A stretch of 64,000 nt of DNA from Acidobacteriota bacterium (GCA_020439745.1 JAGQSC010000009.1:1-64000), one strand, 5' to 3'. Shown: positions 37,075 through 46,653, numbered from the stretch's first letter. Numbers and translations: made by a program. Notes: generated by a model not told the origin, from the sequence alone.

Positions 37075-37423
37075 GCCACAGAAGTTGGATGTGAGCAACC
37101 TGGAAACGCTGGCTCACAATCCATTTTCTGTGCTGCTTGGTGCCCAAAGGAGCGAGTCTGAAGCCGAAGTCGCGAAAGAACCACAGACAGAACATGAACA
37201 CCCAAGGGCTATTTCATTGTATGTTCGGGCGGAACGCAGAAAACACGGCAAGTGGGTGACCTGTATCCGACATTATCAATCGGACCCAAAGCCGTTTTTG
37301 GCCGCAATGCGCAAAGCAATGGCATGTGGTGGCGGGATTGAGGGAGACGTGATCCTGCTCCAGGGGGATTGCGTAGATCGCATCAAAATGTGGCTGTCCA
37401 AGCAAGGATTTCGCGTTCGGTAA
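37055..37423 (+). CDS. SUI1/eIF1-family (YciH-like) translation factor
   Basis: 122 residues. The C-terminal about 70 residues have the SUI1 fold pattern VRAERRKHGKWVTCI...CGGGIEGDVILLQGD...RIKMWLSKQGF. Bacterial members resemble eIF1 and may influence start-site selection. The N-terminal 45 residues are charged and probably disordered. It overlaps selD by 20 bp and ends 3 bp before the convergent kinase gene. Confidence 0.85.
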   Translation: MAKRKSKPQKLDVSNLETLAHNPFSVLLGAQRSESEAEVAKEPQTEHEHPRAISLYVRAERRKHGKWVTCIRHYQSDPKPFLAAMRKAMACGGGIEGDVILLQGDCVDRIKMWLSKQGFRVR

Positions 37424-37426
37424 TGC

Positions 37427-40400
37427 TCAGAGTGATTGCAAGGTCCTTAACCGCTTATTGGCATCTCGCTTGGATTCAGTATCGTTTGCCTGATCAGCCA
37501 GTTTGAGTATCTCAGTCCAAACGGTCCTTTCACTGGTAGGGTCTTGCAGCTGTTCGTAAACGCGTGCGGATCTTTTCAACAGGGATATCGTCTCTCGAAA
37601 TAAACTCTGAGATTGAAAAATGGCTGCCATTTTCCGCAGGGTAACCGCTTGTCGGGAAAGATCGTCCGATTCGATCCATAGCTCCAGAGCAGCCGTAAGT
37701 TGAGCAAGTCCCTGCTCTAGTTCATCTTGCGAAACCAGTGTGTCGGCCAGGAGTTCACGCGTGACCGCCTGTTTTCTCGCGGCCCCACATTGTTGATAAC
37801 TCTCAATAGCATCGCGATAACGCTCGATGGTTTGGTCCATTTGACCCGATGATCTGAGTAATCCGGCTTCCTGGTATTGAACATCGCCAAACTTCTCCTG
37901 CCATTGAGCCGATTGATCTCCTCCAATCTGAAGGAGTTCCTGAATGGTATGACGCGCCAGTGCATAAAGCCCCATATCAAAATAAAGGGGCGCTAATTCT
38001 CTCAGGACATATGTAACGAGTTGATTATTGTCGATTTCCCTGGATAGTCTCAGACACTGTTCCCATTCCAGACGGGCCCGTTGCACGTCACCTTGATTCA
38101 GGGCGGCCCGACCCCAAACCAAGCTAGCAACAGCTTGTTCTTTCGGTCGCCACCCGGATCGGTATGTTTCAAGTCCCTTAACGAGCACGGCCGATTCATC
38201 TAGGCGGCCCTCATCAAACGCGACAATGCTACGCAGCAATGCCAGATCAGCCCGATCTCTGGACCGTTCAAAGACGCAGTCGTCGACCAGCGACAGGTCG
38301 GGATTTCTATCGCCCACAAATGCCAATCTTTGACGCCGAAGTTCCAGCTGGCAAGCTCTGGCTGCTAATCCGGCTTTTGAAAATGCGCTAATTGCGGCCG
38401 TCAGGTGGCCCCATTCACCCTCCTGTTTGTCGTCCGCCTCGTCGAAGTTTGCCAAGATCTGTTCTGCCTCTCCGACCAGGTTCCATGCCCCTTCTCCTGC
38501 AGCACGTTTCGCCAGATCCCCAGCCATCTTCTTTGAGGAGGTGTCGTTGACGTTGATCATCGTGCGAAGCAAAGCCCAGCGCGACTGCAGTGCTGACTCT
38601 GTCTGTTTCAGATCGTCCCAAATTGCCACTGCTTCCTGAAGATAGGCAAGGCTCCCTTCGAAATCCCCGCGATCTGCCAAAAGAACGCCCAGATTGTGTC
38701 TCGTTCGGGCCTCGCCATGGCGGTCACCCACTGACACATATCCCCGCAGACCTCGTTCAAATAACGACTTGGCGTCGGTTTGCTCACCAGACAGGCCTTC
38801 AGCCTCAGCCACACGGGCATCGGCAATGAGCAGTTCACGAGTGGGTGTCTCTACCGGTCTCGGTTGCGAGGCTGGTTTTGGTTTCATGTCGCCGAGAATG
38901 GTCAGGGCGTCGGCGTGGGGCGCGTTCGGCGCATCGCGGAACAAGAGTTGGTATGACTGCAAGAGGGATTGAAACTCATCCAAGTCACGATAAAGCTTTT
39001 CCTTTTCAGAGCGTGTGCGTGTGGATGCCAGTGCTTGGTTCCAGGCTTTTTGGGCAGGGTCACGATGGCCTAGCGATGCCTCGGCCATAGACAACCATAA
39101 CCAACTTTCAGTGCTTGGTTCTATGTCGGTTGCCTGCCTGAGCTCTGATTGGGCATTGCTAAAGTCCATCGTCCAAAGAAGTTGCCTACCTTTGTCAATG
39201 TGCTTCAAGTACGACTCCGCAGGTGGCACCTCAATCGCCACTAAGGGGCGATTAAGCGAACCCGAAAATGCAGCCACAGCTTGTTCGATGGCCTGGGACG
39301 GCGATTCTTCGGAGCGCTCAAATGCGAAGCTGCGCCTCCCCTTCTGCCGATCAAATCCGTTCATGGTGAGAAGCACACGTTGGCCTTCTTCTTGAAGAAC
39401 GATAAACGCATTCAAGCACCAGTCCGCTTGCAATTGGTCGCACAATAGTCGTTGGAATTCGACGGAGGGATCATCACCAGGTTGAATACCGATCTCGACA
39501 ATGGCTCGATCGAGTTTTTCCCGAGGCAACACATGAACCCCTTCGATGGCCGAAAGGCGCTGCGTTAACTCTTGTTCTAGGTTTAGGTCCGGATCATCGT
39601 GAAAAGAACTCAAGACCAGTATGTCCAGTGGATCAAGGCCTACGGGGATCTTCGGTTTTGGGAGCCTCATGAAAACAACCGCAAAAACCAGAACAATTAG
39701 CACGCCAGCTGGCAGGAGCCACGGCCATCGAGATCGCTCCTGGTTTGGGTTTTCAAGGGCAGCGAGAAATGCTGATGCATCGGGATAGCGATCCCCTTGA
39801 TTCCTTCTCAGACATTTGAGAATGATCCTGTTGATGGGTTTTGGAATCGACTTCTCAAGCCGTCGGGGTGGCGTGGGATCCTGTACTAAGCGTGCCAATG
39901 CCGTTTGAATTAATGTTTCGCCAATGAACGGAACGCGACCCGTCAAGAGTTGATAGTAAATGCATCCAAGGGCATACACGTCTGTTGATCGGTCAAGGCC
40001 GCCACCCTCAACCTGTTCAGGTGCCATGAAAGCCGGGGTTCCGACAAAATGGTCCATCCCACCCACAGTCGTGAAGAAGTGCCCATCGTGCTGTATGGTT
40101 TTGGCTAAGCCAAAATCCGTAACTACCGGACGCAATTGATGTTCGTCTGATACCAACAGGACATTGTCAGACTTGAGATCCCCGTGAATCACGCCTGCTT
40201 GATGTGCCGCCGAAACGGCATCAGCGATTTGCCGCATCATGTCCTGTGCCTCATCCGCGCTCAAGCGTCCCTTTTCATCTACGTAATCGTTCAACGATTG
40301 GCCATTGAGCAATTCCATAGTCAGAAAGGTCACCTCTCCGCCGAACCAGGTTAATCCTGGATTAGGTGGAACGACGTGAAAACCCACGTCAAAAATACGG

Positions 40401-40660
40401 CACACGTTGGGGTGTGTCACGCGGCGGGCTAGTTGAATTTCGCGCTTGAAACGCTCCACGTATTTGGGATTGTGTGCGGATTCGATGCGAATGGTTTTCA
40501 ACGCAATGTGTTCGTTGAGTTCAACATCCACCGCTTCATAGACCACACCCATGGCGCCGTGGTTGATGTACCGCACGATGCGATATCGTTCAGCTACCAT
40601 GTCGCCTTCCTTGAACAAAGCAAGGCGTTGTTGGATCTGTTCCTTTTCTCCGGATTCCAT
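37427..40660 (-). CDS. Large Ser/Thr protein kinase with one TM helix and TPR array (HGD catalytic loop)
   Basis: 1077 residues. The kinase domain (about 25-305) has a loop INHGAMGVVYEA, Lys in IALK, catalytic loop VIHGDLKSDNVLL, DFGLAK and GTPAFMAPEQ. The HRD arginine is Gly, so it is a non-RD kinase, but the catalytic Asp is kept. A membrane helix at about 320-340 (WLLPAGVLIVLVFAVVF) leads to about 700 residues of which most are TPR-like. ATG 40660 with AGGA 5 nt upstream is chosen over an upstream in-frame start. No partner gene is adjacent on the same strand. Confidence 0.9.
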   Translation of the reverse strand: MESGEKEQIQQRLALFKEGDMVAERYRIVRYINHGAMGVVYEAVDVELNEHIALKTIRIESAHNPKYVERFKREIQLARRVTHPNVCRIFDVGFHVVPPNPGLTWFGGEVTFLTMELLNGQSLNDYVDEKGRLSADEAQDMMRQIADAVSAAHQAGVIHGDLKSDNVLLVSDEHQLRPVVTDFGLAKTIQHDGHFFTTVGGMDHFVGTPAFMAPEQVEGGGLDRSTDVYALGCIYYQLLTGRVPFIGETLIQTALARLVQDPTPPRRLEKSIPKPINRIILKCLRRNQGDRYPDASAFLAALENPNQERSRWPWLLPAGVLIVLVFAVVFMRLPKPKIPVGLDPLDILVLSSFHDDPDLNLEQELTQRLSAIEGVHVLPREKLDRAIVEIGIQPGDDPSVEFQRLLCDQLQADWCLNAFIVLQEEGQRVLLTMNGFDRQKGRRSFAFERSEESPSQAIEQAVAAFSGSLNRPLVAIEVPPAESYLKHIDKGRQLLWTMDFSNAQSELRQATDIEPSTESWLWLSMAEASLGHRDPAQKAWNQALASTRTRSEKEKLYRDLDEFQSLLQSYQLLFRDAPNAPHADALTILGDMKPKPASQPRPVETPTRELLIADARVAEAEGLSGEQTDAKSLFERGLRGYVSVGDRHGEARTRHNLGVLLADRGDFEGSLAYLQEAVAIWDDLKQTESALQSRWALLRTMINVNDTSSKKMAGDLAKRAAGEGAWNLVGEAEQILANFDEADDKQEGEWGHLTAAISAFSKAGLAARACQLELRRQRLAFVGDRNPDLSLVDDCVFERSRDRADLALLRSIVAFDEGRLDESAVLVKGLETYRSGWRPKEQAVASLVWGRAALNQGDVQRARLEWEQCLRLSREIDNNQLVTYVLRELAPLYFDMGLYALARHTIQELLQIGGDQSAQWQEKFGDVQYQEAGLLRSSGQMDQTIERYRDAIESYQQCGAARKQAVTRELLADTLVSQDELEQGLAQLTAALELWIESDDLSRQAVTLRKMAAIFQSQSLFRETISLLKRSARVYEQLQDPTSERTVWTEILKLADQANDTESKRDANKRLRTLQSL

Positions 40661-40738
40661 TAAGTTCCTAATCCCCGTGCGCACCGAAAGGATGATTCTA
40701 CTTGAACATATCGTTTCAAATACAAGTAATGCTGAGTT

Positions 40739-41485
40739 TCAATGCCCCTTGATGAGGCGATCAATCAGTCTTTTCGCATAAATGCCGACGCGTGGATCTG
40801 CCTTGAGTGTTTGCCAGTCGGTTGGCAACATGCTGCGCAGCAACGGCAACATGGCATGTCTTGGGGTCCTGGGGTGAATGATTAAAGCCCGAGCTATTTC
40901 TTTGATCCGGGTCCACTTGGCTGAACCCGCCAATGCACCCAGCGCTGTCGGGTGCGTCTTTGGATAACTGGCCACGTATAACGCGTCTTCATAAGTAAAG
41001 TAAGTATTGTTGAATACGATTCTGAGTACGCCCGGCTCATTAAGGGTGCGAAGCACTCGGATCAAGGGTCTGGGCGCACGTCTCGCCAGGGACACTTTCT
41101 CACCTAATGTCAATCGCGGCAAACGTTCCTCGATTACTTCCACGCCCTTGCTTTGCAATGCGGCAGAGATTCGCGGTTGACGAAGAACCGTGAGAATGTC
41201 ACCCCAGCGCAAAGTGTTCATCAATGCCAAGGCGATACTTGGTGGCGTATTGGGGTGCATCGTGAGCGCAAAGCAGACCCGATACCTCCGACGCAATTGG
41301 TGGTTGTTATAGATCTCCATAATTGCGTGCTGCGATACGGCTCGCGGACGTTTGAGAAACTGAACGACCCACTTAGGAGTGAAATATTTGTTTTCCATCA
41401 ATGCGGCCCAGTCCGGTGTGTCCCAATCTGCAATTCGCGCCAGGATCTCATCTTCATCCATGTTGCGAATGGCTTGATCTGACAT
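40739..41485 (-). CDS. Helical-repeat protein of unknown function
   Basis: 248 residues, soluble. It shows a repeated motif of the form HPxTPxxALxLL: MHPNTPPSIALALM, YPKTHPTALGAL and IHPRTPRHAMLPLL. This suggests a leucine-rich-repeat-variant or HEAT-like solenoid, probably a protein-binding scaffold. It starts 6 bp after the DUF4388 gene and is the last gene of that run. Confidence 0.7.
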   Translation of the reverse strand: MSDQAIRNMDEDEILARIADWDTPDWAALMENKYFTPKWVVQFLKRPRAVSQHAIMEIYNNHQLRRRYRVCFALTMHPNTPPSIALALMNTLRWGDILTVLRQPRISAALQSKGVEVIEERLPRLTLGEKVSLARRAPRPLIRVLRTLNEPGVLRIVFNNTYFTYEDALYVASYPKTHPTALGALAGSAKWTRIKEIARALIIHPRTPRHAMLPLLRSMLPTDWQTLKADPRVGIYAKRLIDRLIKGH

Positions 41486-41491
41486 GGGCGT

Positions 41492-42775
41492 TTATTCCAA
41501 GAGCTCGTCGATCGGCTCTTTCTCAGGTAGTGAAAACGAGCGGTTCATTACGAGGTCGGGACGTTCCGAAAAACCATCACTTGCAAATCCCACCAACGTG
41601 TACGTCAGTTCCTCGGGTCTTTGCCGGTAAGAGTACTTGTTGCCATTGGGATCCACCAAATCCTGGTCTTTGAGCAGGTTCCGATCCACAAGCACATCCA
41701 GAGTCACGGGGAGTTTACCCTGGTCCAAAAAATAAAGGTCAATAGCATCGGCTACGCGTAGCATTTTGTATCTTGAAGACGACTCAAAATACGTTTGAGA
41801 TGTTTCCACTTCCAGAAAGGCCGGAAAAAAGGAATTGATAGGGTTCCAGTGAGTGAGCGCACCAATCAAGGCAAAAACAACGACCACGATTACCGGAATC
41901 CAGGCCGGTAATTCCTTTTCTTCTTCCTGAAACTCAACTTCATGTTCGATGACCACGTCCATTGATTTGCGTACCAAATCAACTTCCATCAGATCGTAGA
42001 TGGCCCTGCATGTCTCAAATTCGTTGAGTCTGCTCTTATCGATGACCTTCTGCACGGAAATCGGACGCTCGATCAGCTTGAGTACAATCTCTTGCTCATG
42101 AGAGAGACTTGGTGATTCGGCGTCCATGGGTTCACTCTCATCGGCCATGACACCTTCAAGCAAATCATCGAAACTTCCCACGGGACCAGATTGAAAGCTG
42201 AGATCCTTGTCAATATTCAACTTAATGCGCTTACCCAGCTCAGTCCGCTCTACCGAAATATCAAACGAAGGAATGGCTCGTTCAATCATCGGCCACTCAT
42301 CAATCATGCGGATACCTTCCATCAGAAGGCTCTCTGCACTAATGGGACTGAAATTCTCCTGGTCGTAGTCGATATACCGCTCTTGCCGGAAATGATAGTC
42401 CCCGTCCACCCAACGGAACAAGCGGTAAATGATTTCGCTCACCTGCATTTGCAGGGACTCTTTTAGGTCTTCCTTCTTGATGAACCCTTTGGATATGAGG
42501 ACCTGGCCCAAGCGCTGCAAGGTCGAGTTCTGAATCACTAGTGCCTGTTCAAGTTCTGTTTGAGAAATGCGGTTGGTTTTCACCAACACATGTCCCAACC
42601 TATTCTCCAATTTCTGATTGTCGGTATCCGCGCCCACAACCATGCCGTTGATGAAGGAAATTGTGGCTACTTCCTTACCATTGCGAAGCGTGAGCACACC
42701 GGTCTTGCGTTGGATGCCAATCAGTTGAAAGATATCGGCCAACGAAAAATCGCGGAGGGTCCCCTCAAGTGCCAT
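41492..42775 (-). CDS. DUF4388 (PATAN) protein with a membrane helix and a GspG-like tail
   Basis: 427 residues. It starts with a DUF4388 domain (MALEGTLRDFSLADIFQLIGIQ...GVLTL), a module linked to signalling in gliding and large-genome bacteria. Next come a helical LGHVLVKTNRIS/LGQVLISKGFI repeat pair and a winged-helix-like stretch. One transmembrane helix (about 294-312, WIPVIVVVVFALIGAL) is followed by an exported tail whose DAIDLYFLDQGKLPVTLDVL...DPNGNKYSYRQ resembles the C-terminal part of type II pseudopilins. It overlaps the upstream TPR gene by 1 nt (TGATG). Confidence 0.8.
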   Translation of the reverse strand: MALEGTLRDFSLADIFQLIGIQRKTGVLTLRNGKEVATISFINGMVVGADTDNQKLENRLGHVLVKTNRISQTELEQALVIQNSTLQRLGQVLISKGFIKKEDLKESLQMQVSEIIYRLFRWVDGDYHFRQERYIDYDQENFSPISAESLLMEGIRMIDEWPMIERAIPSFDISVERTELGKRIKLNIDKDLSFQSGPVGSFDDLLEGVMADESEPMDAESPSLSHEQEIVLKLIERPISVQKVIDKSRLNEFETCRAIYDLMEVDLVRKSMDVVIEHEVEFQEEEKELPAWIPVIVVVVFALIGALTHWNPINSFFPAFLEVETSQTYFESSSRYKMLRVADAIDLYFLDQGKLPVTLDVLVDRNLLKDQDLVDPNGNKYSYRQRPEELTYTLVGFASDGFSERPDLVMNRSFSLPEKEPIDELLE

Positions 42776-44616
42776 CAGTCCTCCATCCAGAGACCGCGTA
42801 AGCCAAATAACAACCAGAAAAACGCAGTCGTCGCCCAGATAGAAGCTTGAATCACCAGGAAATCGTTCATGTTCGCCATAAAGGGATATTTGATGTCACT
42901 CAGCGAAGAAAAACAGAAGACAAGCATCAGAACCCAGAACCAAGCGACCAGTGCGCCCATCCAAGGATTACCGCGCATAATTGATTTTGCACCAGGAATC
43001 AACAACTGCAAACCGTTGGTGAATCTGCGTTTGAACTTGGAGTACCGTTGCACTTCATCATACTTTTTCATCTTTGCTTCTGATGGTAGATCATCTCTGC
43101 GCACATATAAGTTGACACATTGACTACACCAATTGTGGGCCGGCGACTCGGGAATGTAATAAATCATCCCACATTTCGAGCAGGACTTACCCAGCAGTCG
43201 AGGGTTTCGGCTACGCGCGTGTATGAGGGCAGCCAAGACAGCGATAATGAGTGCAACGATAATAGCAAGTGATACGGGGCGCATGAGCCAATTGGTGAGA
43301 TCACCCAGTCCCTGCCCCAAAAGACCCCGAGATATGGATTGAAGCGGGTCATAAGATATTTCTACCGGTGTCGCCTCTGAGTCTCCTCGCAAGTAGATCG
43401 CCTCAATGAGCTGTGGATCACGGCCTTTAGCGCGCCGTAGATAGCTTTCCGCATCTCGGTGCTCACCCAATTGACTCTTAGCAACACTCATATTGTATAA
43501 GACGACACCTGACCTCGGGAGCCGCCCGACCGCCGATTCGTATGCCGTAGCTGCTTTCTGAAGCTCGCGACTGGCAAGGTATATATTTCCCTTGTTTACA
43601 GTTGCCAATACGCCGTAGTCACTTTGGTCCGATACTTTATCGAGATAACTGAGCGCGTTGTCAGCATCGCCGGTTTCCAAATATGCGGAACCCAAGGCAA
43701 AATACACGACGTCCGACGTACGGCCTGTTGCCACTTCTTCTTCTAATTGGCTCAGCATAATTCGGGGGTCACCATTGAAGAATTGGGCCAGTTGAAGCTG
43801 CGTCTCCTCACTGGATCGGGCATTAATTAAGTTGTACGAAGCAAACAGGAAAAACACGGTCAACGCATATGCCAGCACAGCGAACATGGTGACACCGCGT
43901 TCTCTTGCAGTCATGAAGGGATATACGAATACCCAGAAAAACAAAGCGCTGAGAAACCAACTGAAACCCAATACCCAAGGTGCGGTCACTAGACCTACGA
44001 CCACACCCGTCTTGAGCAACGGATGCCAATCAAAATGATCAAAATGCTCTTTTGTCGTTGCGAAAATAGGTTTGGCATATTTGAGTACAAAAATGCCAAT
44101 CAAGGCAATGAGACCTAGTTTGAAGGCAAGCAGTAACCTTTCGAACAACCACACCAAGACGTCCATCACAAACAACGTGTTTCTGCTGTTAAAAGCGTAT
44201 TTGAGGCCTTTGAGGTTAAGCGTGATGTAGTAAAGGTAGTCCCCTTCAGACTCCTTTTTGATTCTGGCCAAACCTGAGTAGGCTGGCCAAAGATAAGGGT
44301 TAAGTTGCGCGCTGTTGAGGAACTCGACTCTGGCTTCATTGTAGTTACCGAGCTCTAACTCTCGATTTCCTTCTCGGAGGAACAGAATGGCGGCTTCTTC
44401 ATAAACGGTGCCGCGTGACCCTTTGGCAACATCACGTAATGACTCAAAGACGGTTTTCTGGGTCAACGAATCCTGGCTGGACTTGGCGGCTTTGTATTCC
44501 TGCCACAATCCGGCCACACGTTGTTCTACAGACATGTCTTCAGGAAGGCCCTCTGCCCATATAGGCATGCCAATTATAATCACCGCAAAAAAGGCGCTTC
44601 TGACTACGCCAAACAT
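42775..44616 (-). CDS. Polytopic membrane protein with TPRs and a zinc ribbon
   Basis: 613 residues, family not recognised. A signal-like start (MFGVVRSAFFAVIIIGMPIWAEG) leads to an exported TPR-like region, two or three membrane helices around 155-260, more TPRs (YFALGSAYLETGDADNALSYL), another helix, a zinc ribbon (CSKCGMIYY..HNWCSQC) and two final helices. It is 71 bp after one DUF4388 gene and overlaps the next, so the three probably form one assembly or signalling unit. Confidence 0.78.
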   Translation of the reverse strand: MFGVVRSAFFAVIIIGMPIWAEGLPEDMSVEQRVAGLWQEYKAAKSSQDSLTQKTVFESLRDVAKGSRGTVYEEAAILFLREGNRELELGNYNEARVEFLNSAQLNPYLWPAYSGLARIKKESEGDYLYYITLNLKGLKYAFNSRNTLFVMDVLVWLFERLLLAFKLGLIALIGIFVLKYAKPIFATTKEHFDHFDWHPLLKTGVVVGLVTAPWVLGFSWFLSALFFWVFVYPFMTARERGVTMFAVLAYALTVFFLFASYNLINARSSEETQLQLAQFFNGDPRIMLSQLEEEVATGRTSDVVYFALGSAYLETGDADNALSYLDKVSDQSDYGVLATVNKGNIYLASRELQKAATAYESAVGRLPRSGVVLYNMSVAKSQLGEHRDAESYLRRAKGRDPQLIEAIYLRGDSEATPVEISYDPLQSISRGLLGQGLGDLTNWLMRPVSLAIIVALIIAVLAALIHARSRNPRLLGKSCSKCGMIYYIPESPAHNWCSQCVNLYVRRDDLPSEAKMKKYDEVQRYSKFKRRFTNGLQLLIPGAKSIMRGNPWMGALVAWFWVLMLVFCFSSLSDIKYPFMANMNDFLVIQASIWATTAFFWLLFGLRGLWMED

Positions 44617-44687
44617 TGAAGATGCCCCAACCCAGTGTGATGCAACATACTAACATACCAGGTAATTGGGTTAAAGAGAAAGCGGGC

Positions 44688-45512
44688 TTAGGTAGGGTGC
44701 AACAGGGGTTTTACGAGTACCTTTTCGCCCATAGCGATCTCGAGTTGGTCCATGATTTCTCTGGGAATCAGAATGCGGTCGGCAGCCACGTTGGGCTTGG
44801 ACACGAAATTCACCTCACCGTAGTTCCCTTTCTGCGTCCGGATTTCCAAGGTATCGCAATCCGCGTAAACCATGGACTCGGTACTCCAGTCATTCACCAA
44901 CATTTCGGACAAGACGATGTCAGTGGCTTTTCCAAACAACTTCTTGTGCACGTCCACTTCCAACAGTTTGTAGATATCTACCCGTTTCAAGTGACCCCGT
45001 TGTTCCAAGTCGTAGATCACGTACAGAACTTCAAATGCGCCACGTCCGCTGTTCGCTACCACTTCTTTGATGTCGGCTTGTCCGTCGAGAAACTTCAAAA
45101 CCTGAAGTTCTTCCGGCGAGAAATCCTTGGCCAGGTGGGGAATACGGATGTCCACCAGTGGCAAATAAACAATGTTGTCGTGTTGTATGGACGTGCGGAT
45201 CTTGCCAATTGTGTCTTTTCGACGAGCTGCTTCCAAAACCAGATCGTGGATTGATCTGGTAAATGCACGGGGAGAGCTGTGAGGGCTCATCTGGAAAAAG
45301 AAACTACCCTCATGTTGTGCCAATAACACATATGCCGCTGCTTCACCGCCCATACCCTCTACTTCAGCGTTGATAATCTCGCCGTCGGTATAGTAAAGCT
45401 TGCCTTTGAGTGAATGGTTCTCTATGTGCAGAATGCCATTCGATCGATTGATATTCAGGAGCTGGACAATGTCTTGGATGTCGACACTATCGAGGCTTCC
45501 TTCTATTGCCAT
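44688..45512 (-). CDS. DUF4388 (PATAN) protein
   Basis: 274 residues, no membrane helix. It begins with a DUF4388 domain (MAIEGSLDSVDIQDIVQLLNINRSNGIL, about 1-110), followed by a winged-helix-like part (LKFLDGQADIKEVVANSGRG) and an alpha/beta tail. DUF4388 is found in signalling proteins; its ligand is unknown to me. Together with the following TPR and DUF4388-TM genes it forms a compact cluster downstream of lpxC. Confidence 0.82.
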   Translation of the reverse strand: MAIEGSLDSVDIQDIVQLLNINRSNGILHIENHSLKGKLYYTDGEIINAEVEGMGGEAAAYVLLAQHEGSFFFQMSPHSSPRAFTRSIHDLVLEAARRKDTIGKIRTSIQHDNIVYLPLVDIRIPHLAKDFSPEELQVLKFLDGQADIKEVVANSGRGAFEVLYVIYDLEQRGHLKRVDIYKLLEVDVHKKLFGKATDIVLSEMLVNDWSTESMVYADCDTLEIRTQKGNYGEVNFVSKPNVAADRILIPREIMDQLEIAMGEKVLVKPLLHPT

Positions 45513-45581
45513 GAAACACCCGGCCCTGGTTTTAGCCTAACCTATCCCAAGCGTTTAGAGGTTGTCAACTGCTATCCGCCG

Positions 45582-46490
45582 TCAAGAAGCCATTGCAGGC
45601 CGAGCCACACCAGTTACTTGACCTTCCGCGCCGACGGGATGCTCAACGATTTCATAAGCGTCCTGATTTTGAAGTAGATAGCGCATGAACATCGCATGTA
45701 TTTCGTGCCCCGCCTTATGGGCATGGAAAGCGCCCCGGATTCGGTGACCACACAAAGAGAAATCACCTACCAGGTCCAGGATCTTGTGACTGACAAATTC
45801 GTCAGCGCTGCGCAAACCTTCATTCAGCACACCGTCACTGTCCAGTACGATTGCGTTTTCGAGGCTACCGCCGCGAATGAGTCCCATTTTTTTCAATGCG
45901 TTCACGTCATTCAGGAATCCAAAAGTACGTGCGCGGGCTACATCCGAATCGTAGTTGGACGATGTCACGGTTACCGTCTTTTTTTGATGTCGAATCAATG
46001 GATGATCAAACTCAATCTCATAAGTGACCCGATAGGCTGCAGCTGGTTTGGCCACCACCCATTTGCCATCTTTCTCAAACCTGATCTCTTTCTTGATGAT
46101 CAGTTCTTTCCTGGCGACTGCCTGGCGTTTGATGCCAGCTTCCTCGATTAGATACAGAAACGGCGAAGCACTTCCATCCATAATCGGCACTTCAGCGCCG
46201 TTCAAATAAACGATGACATTGTCAATTCCTTTGGCATACAAAGCTGACAATAAGTGTTCTGTGGTCTGAACGACACATGACCCATTCTTGAGCACGGTTG
46301 CCAATTGGAGGTTCTTGAAATCGACATGGTCAATATGAGCGCGGACGGATTGGCCATTCAGGTCTGTTCGAACAAACGTAACACCGGTATTGGGAGACGC
46401 AGGAGCCAAACGCATTTCAATCAAGCGGCCAGAATGAAGACCGACACCTAATGCGCTCACTTCCTGTTTCAATGTCCACTGTACGCTCAT
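45582..46490 (-). CDS. lpxC: UDP-3-O-acyl-N-acetylglucosamine deacetylase
   Basis: 302 residues. Motifs are TTEHLLSALYAKGIDN (zinc His), DEFVSHKILDLVGDFSL (His, Asp) and HKAGHEIHAMF (catalytic His). LpxC performs the committed step of lipid A synthesis, so the cell has an LPS outer membrane. ATG 46490 has GGAGG 6 nt upstream; the longer open frame to 46553 is not needed. The 165 bp upstream hold a direct repeat and a CRP-type palindrome. Confidence 0.96.
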   Translation of the reverse strand: MSVQWTLKQEVSALGVGLHSGRLIEMRLAPASPNTGVTFVRTDLNGQSVRAHIDHVDFKNLQLATVLKNGSCVVQTTEHLLSALYAKGIDNVIVYLNGAEVPIMDGSASPFLYLIEEAGIKRQAVARKELIIKKEIRFEKDGKWVVAKPAAAYRVTYEIEFDHPLIRHQKKTVTVTSSNYDSDVARARTFGFLNDVNALKKMGLIRGGSLENAIVLDSDGVLNEGLRSADEFVSHKILDLVGDFSLCGHRIRGAFHAHKAGHEIHAMFMRYLLQNQDAYEIVEHPVGAEGQVTGVARPAMAS

Positions 46491-46561
46491 AGACGACCTC
46501 CGCGACCTTGAATGAGCAAGTATCAGGCCAACACCTGTTTCTCGTCTAAGCATCTGCTTTT

Positions 46562-46579
46562 ACGGCACTTAACGGCACT
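46562..46579. repeat. Direct repeat ACGGCACT x2 upstream of lpxC
   Basis: ACGGCACT occurs twice with a 2-bp spacer, giving a 10-bp period, one DNA turn. It lies 72-89 bp before lpxC. The spacing suits a direct-repeat operator; no regulator is assigned. Confidence 0.4.
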
Positions 46580-46637
46580 CATGATACCAAACAAGGCCCG
46601 CTGTGTCGCTTTTAATACACAGGCTCAGGAGGGTCTG

Positions 46638-46653
46638 TGTGATTTACGTCACA
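46638..46653. promoter_or_regulatory. Perfect CRP-type palindrome between rsgA and lpxC
   Basis: TGTGATTTACGTCACA matches TGTGA-N6-TCACA exactly. It starts 148 bp before the lpxC ATG and ends 3 bp from the rsgA stop. It could control lpxC from an upstream activator position. Confidence 0.55.
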
